Source of the DNA: Liriodendron chinense
Lineage: Eukaryota; Streptophyta; Magnoliopsida; Magnoliales; Magnoliaceae
Assembly (NCBI GenBank): GCA_003013855.2
Contig: ML058507.1
Span: 4,898,001 to 4,962,000 of the forward strand
DNA: 64,000 nucleotides
Direction: 5' to 3'
The notes beneath the pieces were generated by a model. That model was given only the letters and a program-made list of their open reading frames with translations. It was not told the origin of the DNA and made no database searches. Shown here piece after piece: positions 35,390-47,072 of the stretch (positions are counted from its first letter, which is position 1; every line of letters starts with the position of its first letter). The translations under genes and the position numbers were made by a program.

Positions 35390-35808
35390 TGCAGTGATTC
35401 TGAAGTTCCCATCAACTTCAACTGTGACCCCATTAGTGACATGCGATCACATGATGGACACGCTCGGTGACACTATCGATCGCCATTGGGCCCCCTTGCC
35501 TAGTGGGAAGAAGATGGGTTCCCCATCGAAGGCGAGCGCGAGATGATTAACAGAGTCATCCCACGTGGCCGTCTTTTGGGCACCCACGAATATACCATGA
35601 TTGTTGAAGAGGATACCGATGGATTGGACCCAGGTGAAGTGCCGCTTCATGGCGGGGTTGCGCTTGCCAATGAAGTGGCCATTGATGTGAAGATTGGAAT
35701 CGGAGAGGAGGCAGAAGTCCTTGTCCTTTTGGCCATGGAAGTAGAACATTATACCGTCACCGCCGACGAACCGCGGGTCCCGGCACACCACACCCGGCTG
35801 ATCACACT
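35390..35808 (-). pseudogene. Root-cap-domain gene copy A, exon 2, 5' part
   Basis: Starts after an acceptor (TTTAG, intron side 35809-35810) at the same base as exon 2 in copy B and encodes CRDPRFVGGDGIMFYFHGQ through WRSIVSPSVSIM and on to NFRITA. It is then cut by the CACTA element at 35380, with TTAATTAAT between. Apart from the break the frame is open, so the insertion may be recent. Several amino-acid changes from copy B are seen (for example R to H after AMKR, and SVDRL to SVNHL). Confidence 0.93.
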
Positions 35809-36192
35809 CTAAAGTTGACCATCACAACATCTCATCAGTGTTGAGTGATTTTTAAACATAATAGCAAATTACTAACTACTTTCAAAATGTATTTTGTTCA
35901 TTTTTCCAATGAGGTTATATTATTAATTTTTTTCAGAAAATAAAGAATAGTTTGCAAATTTTTTGACAGTTAAGCTAGTTAAGAGAGTAAAAGGGAAGAA
36001 AAATAAAGAAAAAAAAGAAAAAAGTAGGACAAGGGCCCACATCGAAAGATTTTCTGATGATAAGAACACGTCCATCCTCTAGGGGCAACCATGAATTTGG
36101 CCATGATCTAATAATCAGACTGAATCAATGATCCTAATCATTGATTTATGGAGTCGACTAGGAACCATGGTTACATTTTCTTTTCAACGGTA
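35809..36192. repeat. Segmental duplication copy A, intron part left of the Tat element (partner 54558-54917)
   Basis: Collinear with copy B intron from GACCATCACAACATCTCATC to TTTTCAACGGTA, the insertion site of the Tat element. Confidence 0.9.
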
Positions 36193-37244
36193 TGTTATAG
36201 GCAAAATGATAGAGATAAGATTTCACGCGGAAATGCCCACTTCGCTCTCGCTCTCGAGATTATCTGATCGAGAGTCGAATATTGGATAAGTGCGGGACGT
36301 CCATTCGACTCTCGAGATTATATGATCGAGAGTCGAATATTGGATAAGTGCGGGACGTCCATTCGACTCTCAAGATTATATGCTCGAGAGTCGAATATTG
36401 GATAAGTGCGGGACGTCCATTCGACTCTCGAGATTATATGATCGAGAGTCGAATATTGGATAAGTGCGGGACGACCATTCGACTCTCGAGCTCACCTGAT
36501 CAGGAGTCATAGATTGAAAAATATGGGGCAGCTATTCGCAAGTCTCGAGTCTTCATAACCGATAGTCAAATACGGCAAAGCTCGATCCGCGAGCAGACCT
36601 TCTCACAAGTCGTTGAAAGATGTTACATCCAAAATATGTACTTGGACTCGCGACCACATTTTAACCTGCGAGCAGCTTTCCTACGGGTTGCAACCAGTTC
36701 GGAGGCTATGACTCCAACTACGGGCGTCTCCTTCCTTTTTGGAGGCCATGACTCCAACTACGGGCGTCTCCTTCCTTTTCGGAGGCCATGACTCCAACTA
36801 CGGGCGTCTCCTTCCTTTTCGGAGGTCATGACTCCAACTATGGTTTCCAGCCGGATTTCAAGGGATTACCATCTAGGGGCGTGATTGTTGGAATAAGTCA
36901 TTGGGTTGGATCTACTAAAAAGATAGGATCTTATCCCAAGAAATCAGCGAATTCTCAGTATCGTATGCGACATCAACGGGATTTCGACATCTCACGTAAC
37001 AGATTGGATTGCTTCAGATCTATATAAAGGGGTGGCTCCATTGAGAGCAGGTACGTACACATCATTCAATCTTGGTCCCGTTTTGCTTGGCTTCTCTTCT
37101 GTGGTCTAACTTGAGCATCGGAGGGCTAACGGCTAGTCCCCAGCCACCCTTATTCGCTGTCTTGCTTCAGGTCTGGTGGTGGAAATCCCTGCTGGAGCGA
37201 AGGAGAAAAGCCGGAGGATCTCGTTACGAAATTTGACATTAACA
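36193..37244 (+). repeat. 5' LTR of the Tat element (1052 bp)
   Basis: TGTTATAGGC...ATTAACA. Contains a 58 bp tandem repeat (about 36255-36500, with CATTCGACTCTCGAGATTAT and GATCGAGAGTCGAATATTGG forming an imperfect hairpin in each unit) and a 40 bp tandem repeat ×4 (36700-36850, GGAGGCCATGACTCCAACTA). TATATAAAGGGG at 37020-37031 is a good TATA-box candidate, placing transcription start near 37055. Confidence 0.93.
37020..37030 (+). promoter_or_regulatory. TATA box in the Tat 5' LTR
   Basis: TCTATATAAAGGGGTGGC lies about 215 bp before the LTR end, a usual position for the U3/R border in plant LTRs. An identical copy is in the 3' LTR near 46850. Confidence 0.7.
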
Positions 37245-37247
37245 GTT

Positions 37248-37265
37248 TGGCGCCGTCTGTGGGAA
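37248..37265 (+). other. Primer binding site of the Tat element
   Basis: TGGCGCCGTCTGTGGGAA starts 3 bases after the 5' LTR. This wording is common to plant gypsy elements and primes minus-strand synthesis from a host tRNA. I do not assign the tRNA. Confidence 0.85.
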
Positions 37266-37288
37266 CGACTTGATCATCAAAATCAATC

Positions 37289-39487
37289 GTGTTAACCATC
37301 GATCAAAATCCTTCGGTGATGCCTCCTAAAAAGACTGTTCATCCTTCAACTTCGAGGCAGGCACCACCTCCGCCCGGTGAGACGGAATCCGCACCTGCCC
37401 TCCCACCTGTTCCGACGGATATCCCTCAAGGAGCCCCAAATATACCATCAACAAATCCATTATTGGAGGCCTCTGGAAATCAGGATGATGTCCTACGATT
37501 CCTCGGGAACACTCTCCTAACTTTAAACGCCGGAGTTCAGGCACTGTCAAATCGGCTTGATCAGCACTTCCCTGAACCGCAAAGACAACCCTCCGAAGGG
37601 TTACCACCGCCACCCATACCAGTTGCTTCCAGACATTCTATGGATGAACCACAGGTCCCACCACTTGGCGGCCATCCCCCTGTGCCGTCTCCACATTCTA
37701 TACATTCCAGTTCGTCTCGACAACCTCAACCGTAAGGCTCCACCGCCGAAACGTCTAGCTATACCTTGCCATGGGAAGGAGATCTCAAAAGAATCCAAGA
37801 TCGTTTTGATGTCATGGAGCAGAGATACCAGGCAAATCGGCCATCTGCTGTCATGGCGGCAATACATCAATCTGAATCTCCCTTCACAAGCGAGGTCATG
37901 GAAGCCCCGTTGCCCAGAAAGTATCGAACGCCTGTTATCGCTCCGTATACAGGTATTGGCGATCCTCTGGAACATCTGGAAACCTATAGGTCCCTCATGG
38001 AGTTGGAGGGACATGGTTCAGAAATCATGTGTAGGGCTTTTCCCCTTACATTGAAGGAAGCGGCTCGTACGTGGTTTCGGGGGTTAAAGCCTCTTTCCAT
38101 CAGTTCCTTTTCCCAATTATCGGAGATATTTCTTTCTCAATTCATGGAAAGTATTCGCATTAAAAAGCCAGCCTCCCATCTGATGAATCTGAAACAGCAA
38201 CATGGGGAGACAATAAAAGAGTTCACAGTACGGTTCACTGCCGAAGCCGTTCAAACTGAGGGTTACACTGAAGAAAAGGGTCTCACAGCCCTCATTGCTG
38301 GAATAACGAGCGAGAAATTTAGGTTTGCCTTAGATAAGAGCCCACCGAAAACTATGGCGGAATTCCAAGCCAAAGCTCAGAAATATATCAATGCAGAAGA
38401 AGTCGCATTGACACGCCATAGAGTACAGAGTAAGAAACGCAAGCCAGAAGGAACTTCTACAGATAAAAAATACCATCGCGATCAGCGCGATCGTTCTCCC
38501 AGGAAGCCTTATTCTGGTAAATATCATAATTACACTCCTCTTAATCGGTCTCCTGAAAAGGTTCTAATGGAGATAAAACACAAGCCATATGTGAAGTGGC
38601 CTGCAAAGATTAAATCCGATCCCGAGAAGAGAGATAAGAGTAAGTTCTGTTACTTCCACAAAGATCACGGGCATAGGACCCAGGACTGTATCTCTCTACG
38701 AGACCATATCGAAGCCCTTATTCGAAAAGGCCATCTCCAGGATTATGTTGCTCGTAAGAATCGGTCACCAGAAAGGGCGAAGACCTCATCTCGCCAAAAG
38801 GAACCGTCTCATCATCAAACCGACCAAGAGGATGCTGAGCCCACAGGAGAAATTCGCACTATCGTCGGGGGTCCAGCTTGCGGGGGTGACTCTCAAGCTT
38901 CAAGAAAGGCATACGCCCAAAAGGCGTCCAAAGAACCCCAGCAGATCTATTGGCTGGAACAAACGTCCAACACATCGAAGGCTAGCCATCCCCCAATTTC
39001 TTTCACCCTCGAAGATGCAGCGGGAATTCATTTCCCTCATGAAGATTCCATCGTAGTCACACTGAAGGTATCAAATTATCTGACTCATCGAATTATGGTG
39101 GATACAGGTAGCTCGGCCGATATCCTGTATTTGGAGGCTTTCGACAAGATGGCACTTGCCAGAAACCTCCTCAAGCCAGTATCGACCCCTCTTGTCGGCT
39201 TTGGAGGAGAAGTGGTAACACCTGAAGGAAGTATCGATCTCCCAGTCACCTTTGGGGAGAGTCCAGCGAAGACCACCGTCTTCGTAAACTTCCTCGTCAT
39301 GGATCGAAAATCAGCATATAACGCCATCTTGGGGAGACCGTCTCTAACTAAGGTTGGAGCGGCCTTGCACCCTTCATATTTATGTGTTAAATTTCCGACC
39401 CCAAATGGCATCGGGGTCGTGCGAGGAAGTCAACAGGAGGCACGGTCCTGTTACCAAATAGCCCTCCAAGATCGAAAGAAGGCTTAA
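37289..39487 (+). pseudogene. Tat gag-protease with one in-frame stop
   Basis: One frame from ATG 37289 (or the next ATG, 37319, MPPKKT) to TAA 39485-39487, broken by TAA at 37733-37735. The N-terminal 148 codons are Pro/Ser-rich. The main part holds the gag domain (GDPLEHLETYRSLMELEG, AARTWFRGL, FLSQFMESIR), a basic region, a Cys/His knuckle (CYFHKDHGHRTQDC) and an aspartic protease (RIMVDTGSSADILYLE; catalytic Asp near residue 447 of the second open part). Gag packages the RNA; protease cuts the polyprotein. The stop would cut gag after the N-terminal part unless it is read through or translation restarts at 37766. The next frame, with RT, is shifted relative to this one. Confidence 0.92.
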
Positions 39488-39542
39488 GCGACACCTGTCA
39501 TGGAAATAGTTCAAGGTTCATCCGACGTTCTCGCCACCCGCG

Positions 39543-42500
39543 TTGGATCCAAGGGAAAATGCTCTGAAATCAGGAACTCCAGGGGAGGAAACAGTGGCGA
39601 TCCGCTTGACCGAAGACGACCAGTCTAAGATCGTGTACATCGGTTCCTCCTTAAACGGTATCCACCGTGAAGATTTGATCCGTTTCCTCACTGAATACCA
39701 CGACGTGTTTGCTTGGTCTCATAAAGATATGCCGGGCATCGATCCTGATGTCATCGTACATCGTCTCAACATTGACCCGAAGCATAAACCCGTACATCAG
39801 CGTCGACGTGCCTTTACTGCAGAAAGACAAATGGCGATCAAAACTGAAGTTGAGAAGCTGCTCGCGGCAAATTTCATAAAAGAAGTTGACTACCCACAGT
39901 GGGTCGCCAACGTAGTTCTCGTCCGGAAAGCTAATGGCAAATGGAGGATGTGCGTCGATTATTCAGACTTAAACAAAGCATGTCCCAAAGATAGCTTCCC
40001 GACACCACGAATCGACCAGTTGGTCGACTCGACAGCTGGACATGCCCTCCTCAGTTTTATGGATGCTTATTCTGGTTACAACCAGATTATGATGCATCCA
40101 CCTGATGGCCAACATACTGCCTTCATCACAGATCGAGGACTATATTGCTACCAGGTAATGCCGTTTGGTCTCAAAAATGCAGGGGCCACTTATCAGCGTC
40201 TTGTCAACAAAATATTCGCTGCTCAAATCGGTAGGAATATGGAAGTATATGTTGACGATATGCTCGTGAAAAGCATCGATGAAGATGACCACATTCCTGA
40301 TCTTCGAGAAGCCTTTGATCTGATGAGGAAGTATCAGATGAAATTAAATCCAGAAAAATGTGCGTTTGGAGTATCTGCAGGGAAATTTCTTGGGTTCATG
40401 GTTGGCCAACGTGGAATTGAAGCAAATCCCGAAAAGATTAAAGCATTGATAGAGATGAAATCCCCAGTGACTCTGAAGGACGTTCAGCGTCTAGCTGGTC
40501 GCATCGCATCATTGAACAGGTTCATCTCGCGAGCATCTGACAAGTGCCTGCCCTTCTTCAAACTCCTTCGTGCAACGGCCAAGTCTGATTGGAACTGGAC
40601 ACCTCAATGTGAAGAAGCTTTTCAACAACTGAAGCAATATATGAGCGCTCCCCCCATTTTATCTAAGCCTGTGGCACATGAGCAACTCATTCTTTATTTA
40701 TCTGTGTCTTCCACGGCCGTTAGTGCCGCTTTAATAAGAGAAGATTCCAGGGTACAAAGGCCCGTTTATTATATCAGTCGAGCAATGGTTGATGCAGAAA
40801 CTAGGTATTCTGATTTGGAGAAACTGGCCCTAGCCTTAATCACGGCAGCTCGAAAACTGTGACCATACTTTCAAACCCATGCTATTTTAGTACCAACAAA
40901 TCATCCACTACGTCAAGTCCTTCAAAAGCCTGAGGCTTCCGGGCGCTTAACTAAATGGGCGGTCGAGATCAGCGAGCATGATATTTCATTCTGTCCTAGG
41001 ACCGCAGTCAAGGGCCAGGCCGTGGCTGACTTCATCGCCGAATTTACATATTCTTCTGAAGATAGCGTCATGACCAGCGACCAGCCTCCTTGGTCGCTCT
41101 TCGTGGACGGGTCGTCGCGGGCCAGTGGCAGTGGAGCGGGCCTGATTTTAGTGGCTCCAGACGGGTCGCATTTTCAATACGCTCTGCGTTTCGAATCACG
41201 CGTCTCCAATAATGAAGCAGAATATGAGGCCCTTATTGTTGGCCTCGAGCTAGCCGTTGTCCTCGCAGTCCAGAATTTGATAATTCATAGCGACTCCCAG
41301 CTCATTGTCAACCAAGTTCTTGGCGAATTCGAAACCAAAGAAGAAAGAATGGCCTTATACAAGTCGTGTGTCGTCATCCTGCTCGCCAAACTGAAGACTT
41401 ACAAAATATTCCATATCCCTCGCGAGCAGAACCAACTTGCCGATTCCTTGGCAAAACTCGCTTCTGCACCAGAATCAGAACTATCACATTCGATCCCCAT
41501 CGAGCACCGTCAACACTTGAGTATCGACCAAGTGACTCCCGAGCAAGTTATATCGGTACAATCGTCTCCATGCTGGATGGATCCTATCATCCTTTATCTC
41601 AGAGATGGATACCTACCAGAAAACAAGAAAGCTGCAAGACAAATTCAGCTTCGAGCTGCCAGGTACACCTTACAAGATGGAATCTTGTTGCGAAAAAGCT
41701 TCTCCTTGCCTTATTTGAGGTGTCTTCATCCAGAAGAAGCACATCGTGTTCTAGATGAAGTACACCAGGGGGCATGTGGTAATCATCCCAGGGGGCGATC
41801 TCTAGCATATAAAGCGATGAGCCAAGGATATTATTGGCCTACTATGAAAGCAGACGCCATAGAATTTTCTAAAAAATGCGACAAGTGTCAACGATATCAA
41901 CCTATACCTCGTGTACCGTCTGAGCGGATGACCCCAGTCGACAGCCCTTGGCCTTTTGCTCAGTGGGGGATCGATATCATCGGACCCTTACCTATGGGAA
42001 AGGGACAGAATAGGTTCGCGATCGTGGCGGTTGATTATTTCACCAAATGGGCCGAGGCAGAACCATTAGCCAAAATTACTGAAAAACAAACTACTAAGTT
42101 TATGTGGAGAAATATTATATGTCGCTTCGGACTTCCTCATACTATAATTACCGATAACGGAACGCAGTTCGACAACGCAGCCTTTGATGAATTTTGCGAC
42201 AAATGGAAGATACGTAATCTCCGCACTTCTCCATATCATCCACAGGCGAATGGGCAGGTCGAGGCAGTGAATAAAATTATAAAGCATCATTTAAAGACCA
42301 AGCTAAGTGAATGTAAAGGGGTGTGGCCAGAACTTCTGCCAGAAGTGTTATGGGCCTATAGAACCACGGCTTGTACATCGACAGGTGAAACTCCTTTCTC
42401 CTTAGCATTTGGTGTTGACGCAGTGGTACCAGTGGAAATTCAAGTGCCCTCATATCGGATCGAACAGTATGATCCCGCGAGCAATCAGGAAAATCTCCGA

Positions 42501-42797
42501 CTTCATCTCGATCTCTTGGAAGAGCGAAGAAACGCTTCCCAAGTACGAGTGGCGGCATATCAACAACGTATTGCTCGTTATCGGAATGCGAAGGTTCGAC
42601 CTAGATCCTTCCAGTTCGGAGATTTGGTTCTAAGGCAAAATCTTGGAATTCCTGTTCGTTCATTGGATCCGAATTGGGAAGGCCCGTATCGGGTTATTAG
42701 GGTTGTGCGACCCGGTACTTATTATCTTGAAGACATGCAAGGGAAGCCTGTACGTCGCCCTTGGCACGTGGAGCATTTGCTAAGATACTACCCCTAG
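39543..42797 (+). pseudogene. Tat RT-RNase H-aRNase H-integrase with one in-frame TGA
   Basis: A single frame ends at TAG 42795-42797 and is broken only by TGA at 40860-40862. Order: RT (WRMCVDYSDLNKACPKDSFP; YVDDML near residues 236-241), first RNase H (to 40862), second, archaeal-type RNase H (PWSLFVDGSSRASGSGAG, NNEAEYEALIVGLELA, HSDSQLIVNQV), integrase zinc region (HQGACGNHPRG...CDKCQRY) and catalytic core (WGIDIIGPLPMG, ITDNGTQFDN, SPYHPQANGQVEAVNK), then a C-terminal basic part ending HVEHLLRYYP. Relative to gag-protease it is shifted, with no common frame, so expression as one polyprotein would need a frameshift. The TGA falls in the tether between the two RNase H domains. Confidence 0.94.
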
Positions 42798-43415
42798 ATT
42801 CGATGTAGTTTATCATAACATTTTATGAATAAAGTAAAAGATATCTTTTGGCCGCTACTCCATTTATATGGACCAGAATAGCCCTAAAGAGTGCTTACAC
42901 GTCCTCTTGGCCAATTACCTACCTTTGGTAGGACTGAAATCATTACTAGTTGGTCGCTTCTCCATTCTCATGGACCTGAACAGCCTCGAAGAGAATGAAT
43001 ACCATCTCTTGACCAACCTTCTGCCCTTGGTAGAATCAAAATCTCAATCGATAGATCAGTCTATCTCAACACGGACATGGTCTCACGACCCCCGGATTGA
43101 GTCTAATTCATTTTTTCATGAGTTAGTTACTCGCGATTGGTGAGAGGAGGGATCGCACTCCAAAATGCGAGCACCGCAGCTCGTGCTCTAATTAGGGCAG
43201 CAAACGGGGTCACATCCTGATCGCGAGCAGCTTAGCTCATGCTCGAATTAAAGGGTCACATCTCTGACGAATCCATTCAAGATTAACAAGCAAAAAATGA
43301 AAGATGAAGGGAGAACAGCAACGAAACAGCAACACTTCCAAAAATATCTTTTTATTGATAATCAGATGATTACATATACATGAGCGCAGATACAAGAGAA
43401 AAAAAATAAAGGAAA
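42798..43415 (+). other. Tat 3' spacer after pol
   Basis: Contains AATAAA-like signals (GAATAAAGT at 42826) and two loose repeats of TTGGCCGCTACTCCATTTAT / TTGGTCGCTTCTCCATTCTC about 100 bp apart. No gene. Confidence 0.55.
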
Positions 43416-45587
43416 TCAATCGCTAGGAGGAGCCACGCTCTCGACTTCAGGGCCCATTTCAGGAGCCCCTCCAGCCTGCGTGGCTTCGGTCACCTCGTTC
43501 TCTGCAGCAGCTTGCTCTTCTGCAGCTATGATGGTCGCGACTCGACCGAATTCCCCCATATCGAAGGATGGGATCATTCGTTGCACTACTCTTAGTGCAA
43601 AGTCTCGACCAGCATCGTATGACTCATATCGTTCATCGTCATACAGCTGCGAAGTCCGGAACTCGGAAACTGCCCGAGTACCTTCCTCCGAGAGCATTTT
43701 TACAAGGGCGACTCTCTCCTCGTCCTAGTGGATCGAGTCGTCCTTAAGCTGCGCAAGAGCGGTGCGCTCCCTAGTCAAGTTGTCGTAGGCCTCCTTGAGC
43801 TGCGACCTGGCTCCCGCGAATTGCTCCTCTAGCGAGATCTTGTCCTGTCGGAAGATCTCCCTCTCTCTCTCTGCCTTCTCCTTCAGACCCGTGAGCTTCA
43901 CGTAGTCTGAGTCCAAGGCCTGATATCTGTCGGTCAGGACTTGGATCTTCTCGATGAGGATCTTTTTCTCCTCATCTCTCTTCGAGATCACTACCTCACG
44001 AGCCTTGAGCAGTTGATCTCTTCCTTGAACTGCCTTTTCCAAGGCAGTCCTCTTTCCCTCGGCCTCCTCTATCGTGCGACGGGCGGCAACAATATCACGC
44101 CTCGTTCGCAGAATAAGATCTAAACCCTGCAAAGAGATGGAAAATATAAGATTTCTGGAACGTAACAACAGGTCGAAACAGATCTTGACGAAGTCGTACC
44201 TGAACCATCCTCATCCCCGCTTCAAGGATAAGGTTCTCAGGACTTGGCTCGGGGAGAGAGCCGAAGGCGTGAGGCGGGACGTTCTTGAACAAAAACTTAC
44301 ATACAGGGTGGAGGTGGCGTGGAATCGAGTACGTCCCGCTCCCAGACAGTTGGGCAACGACCAAACCGGCCTGCTCGCGAGGTGGAGGCATGGACTCGCG
44401 AGCAGGTCCCTGCTCGGCAGCTGGGACCAGTTCCCGAGCAGGAGTCGGCTCTTGAGGCTCTACCTGCTCTCGAGCCTCTTCAGCTGGGGGGCAGCTGGAC
44501 CCCACCCCATCTGGGGAATTATCTGCAATGTTGATCACTGGTGGCCCAGGTGCGACCACCAGTGAAGGAATAGTTGGCCCAGCTGGGGCCCCCGCCATGC
44601 TCGCGGGAAGGGCAGGCTGATCGTTGCCCGCGCGGATGGAAGATTGAGACGGTTCGGCAGTGGTTCTCTTCTGCCTTTTGGAACCTGTGCCCTTCAGACG
44701 GGGCAGTAGGCCTCTCTTCTCTCCAGCCTTCGTCATTTCGACTTCTCTTCTGGATATGAGGCCTGCTGCTGCAAGTCGCGAAGGAGATAAGCAAGCCTCG
44801 ATATGCCTATCTCCGACAGGCACCTTATACACTCTGACGATCTTCTCGTTGATCCCACCCTTCAAATTCGGTTTCCGCAATGCCGGGATACCTGCGAGCA
44901 CAAATAATGGTCAAACGAAGCAAAACCCTAGAAATTATTCTAAGGAAACTGCACAATACGGGATTGTGTCTACCTTCACAGAAAAATCGGGTCACTCCTG
45001 GACCCCTGGAGGAGGCAGACTCCCAGCTCCCGGAAGCATAGAACCACCCGCTTCCTCCAGCCGGGATAGTTCGAGGAGGGCTTACCCAACACGAAATTAT
45101 CCCGGTGCCAGTAACATAAATAATACCAGCCTTCGCTGGATGGAGCTTTCTTCAGACGGAACATACGGAGGAACTCCTCCGCCGTGAGTTCCCCGTTGCC
45201 AGCCTGAGCCCAAAGGGCAAAGGAGCCCAAAACCACCCTCCACCCGTTCACAATGAGTTGCCCAGGGGCAATCTTGTAACACCGTAGTACAATCGCGAAC
45301 AAAGGGATGGAGGGGAAGGCGTACCCCCAGGATGAGCTGGTACTCGTAAAATGCTACGCATCCTGGGGGGGGGAGTCGGGTGTTTCTCCACCTCCGGGCA
45401 AGCGGAGAGTTACAGAGTCTGGGATTTGGTATCTCTCCCGTAGCTCAGCCAGCCGGTCCTCCGATAAAACAGAAGGATATCCGGCTACTGTGTATCTCCC
45501 CGTCGAAACCCTTGCACTGCTGGAGGCAGAGGACTCCGGAGTGGCATCACCAAGGGGGACAGTAGTCTCGTCAGAGTTCCCAGCCAT
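43416..45587 (-). pseudogene. Spliced antisense gene inside the Tat element (gypsy-type accessory ORF)
   Basis: Read on the minus strand from ATG 45585-45587 (MAGNSDETT). Exon 1, 45587-44974, contains IAPGQLIVNGWRVV and EGWYYLCYWHRD, wording like the plant 'putative gypsy type transposon' family (PF04195-like). Exon 2, 44891-44200, has KVPVGDRHIEACLSPSRLA and a long Pro/Glu/Ala-rich low-complexity part. Exon 3, 44126-43416, is a coiled coil (RRTIEEAEGKRTALEKA, KLTGLKEKAEREREIF) with an acidic tail. Introns 44973-44892 and 44199-44127 have GT-AG ends and phases that fit. Breaks: frame changes in a run of nine G near 45370, near 45288 and near 45060, and a TAG at 43725-43727. Additional antisense ORFs are known in Tat elements; their role is not known. 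Confidence 0.75.
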
Positions 45588-45987
45588 GGGGAGATGAAAA
45601 TAAAAGAAGAAGAAAAAGGAAGTATACCGGAAAAAGGAAAGAATGAGCACCGGAAGAAGAAGAAGAATGGAAAGAAAGGATTGCAGGTTTCTTTCGAAAA
45701 AACTTCTGTAGAAAATCAAAGAAATGGCGGACTCCGTATATTTATAGGCAATCATTCCGCCGTATCTGATGGCACGTGGCAGTCCCTCTTTGGACACAGC
45801 GCTCGAGGAGGCACGCCCATTAACTCCTCAAACACGTGGCGAGCGCCCCTTCATTTTCCATCAGCGAAAAGGCTGCGGAAAGCTGGCGCTCATTAATTTC
45901 AGCCCATCATGAGGGGTGCCGTTCTCGATGAAAGTAGCGAGCGGTTTCGTGTGATAGTGAGCTAAGTCCTTTCCTTGAGAATTCTTG

Positions 45988-46010
45988 GCGGCAAGGACTT
46001 GGGGGGCATC
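45988..46010 (+). other. Polypurine tract of the Tat element
   Basis: GGCAAGGACTTGGGGGGCAT lies directly before the 3' LTR start at 46011 and is the plus-strand primer. Confidence 0.85.
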
Positions 46011-47072
46011 TGTTATAGGCAAAATGATAGAGATAAGATTTCACGCGGAAATGCCCACTTCGCTCTCGCTCTCGAGATTATCTGATCGAGAGTCGAATAT
46101 TGGATAAGTGCGGGACGTCCATTCGACTCTCGAGATTATATGATCGAGAGTCGAATATTGGATAAGTGCGGGACGTCCATTCGACTCTCGAGATTATATG
46201 ATCGAGAGTCGAATATTGGATAAGTGCGGGACGTCCATTCGACTCTCGAGATTATATGATCGAGAGTCGAATATTGGATAAGTGCGGGACGACCATTCGA
46301 CTCTCGAGCTCACCTGATCAGGAGTCATAGATTGAAAAATATGGAGCAGCTATTCGCAAGTCTCGAGTCTTCATAACCGATAGTCAAATACGGCAAAGCT
46401 CGATCCGCGAGCAGACCTTCTCACAAGTCGTTGAAAGATGTTACATCCAAAATATGTACTTGGACTCGCGACCACATTTTAACCTGCGAGCAGCTTTCCT
46501 ACGGGTTGCAACCAGTTCGGAGGCTATGACTCCAACTACGGGCGTCTCCTTCCTTTTCGGAGGCCATGACTCCAACTACGGGCGTCTCCTTCCTTTTCGG
46601 AGGCCATGACTCCAACTACGGGCGTCTCCTTCCTTTTCGGAGGTCATGACTCCAACTATGGTTTCCAGCCGGATCCAGCCGGATTTCAAGGGATTACCAT
46701 CTAGGGGCGTGATTGTTGGAATAAGTCATTGGGTTGGATCTACTAAAAAGATAGGATCTTATCCCAAGAAATCAGCGAATTCTCAGTATCGTATGCGACA
46801 TCAACGGGATTTCGACATCTCACGTAACAGATTGGATTGCTTCAGATCTATATAAAGGGGTGGCTCCATTGAGAGCAGGTACGTACACATCATTCAATCT
46901 TGGTCCCGTTTTGCTTGGCTTCTCTTCTGTGGTCTAACTTGAGCATCGGAGGGCTAACGGCTAGTCCCCAGCCACCCTTATTCGCTGTCTTGCTTCAGGT
47001 CTGGTGGTGGAAATCCCTGCTGGAGCGAAGGAGAAAAGCCGGAGGATCTCGTTACGAAATTTGACATTAACA
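46011..47072 (+). repeat. 3' LTR of the Tat element (1062 bp)
   Basis: Same as the 5' LTR except for four base changes (two in the third 58 bp repeat, GGGGC/GGAGC, and one T/C in the 40 bp array) and an extra 10 bp (duplicated CCGGATCCAG) near 46670. Confidence 0.95.

Larger units (their letters stand above)
36193..47072 (+). mobile_element. Complete Tat-lineage Ty3/gypsy retrotransposon, 10.88 kb, TSD CGGTA
   Basis: Two LTRs (36193-37244, 46011-47072) enclose a primer binding site, gag-protease, RT-RNase H-second RNase H-integrase, an antisense gene and a polypurine tract. TSD CGGTA is perfect at 36188-36192 and 47073-47077, and copy B shows the empty site. The presence of a second RNase H after the first is the mark of the Tat lineage. 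The LTRs differ by 4 substitutions and one 10 bp indel over about 1052 bp, so insertion was recent. Coding regions carry a few stops and shifts, so the copy is probably not autonomous now. Confidence 0.95.
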
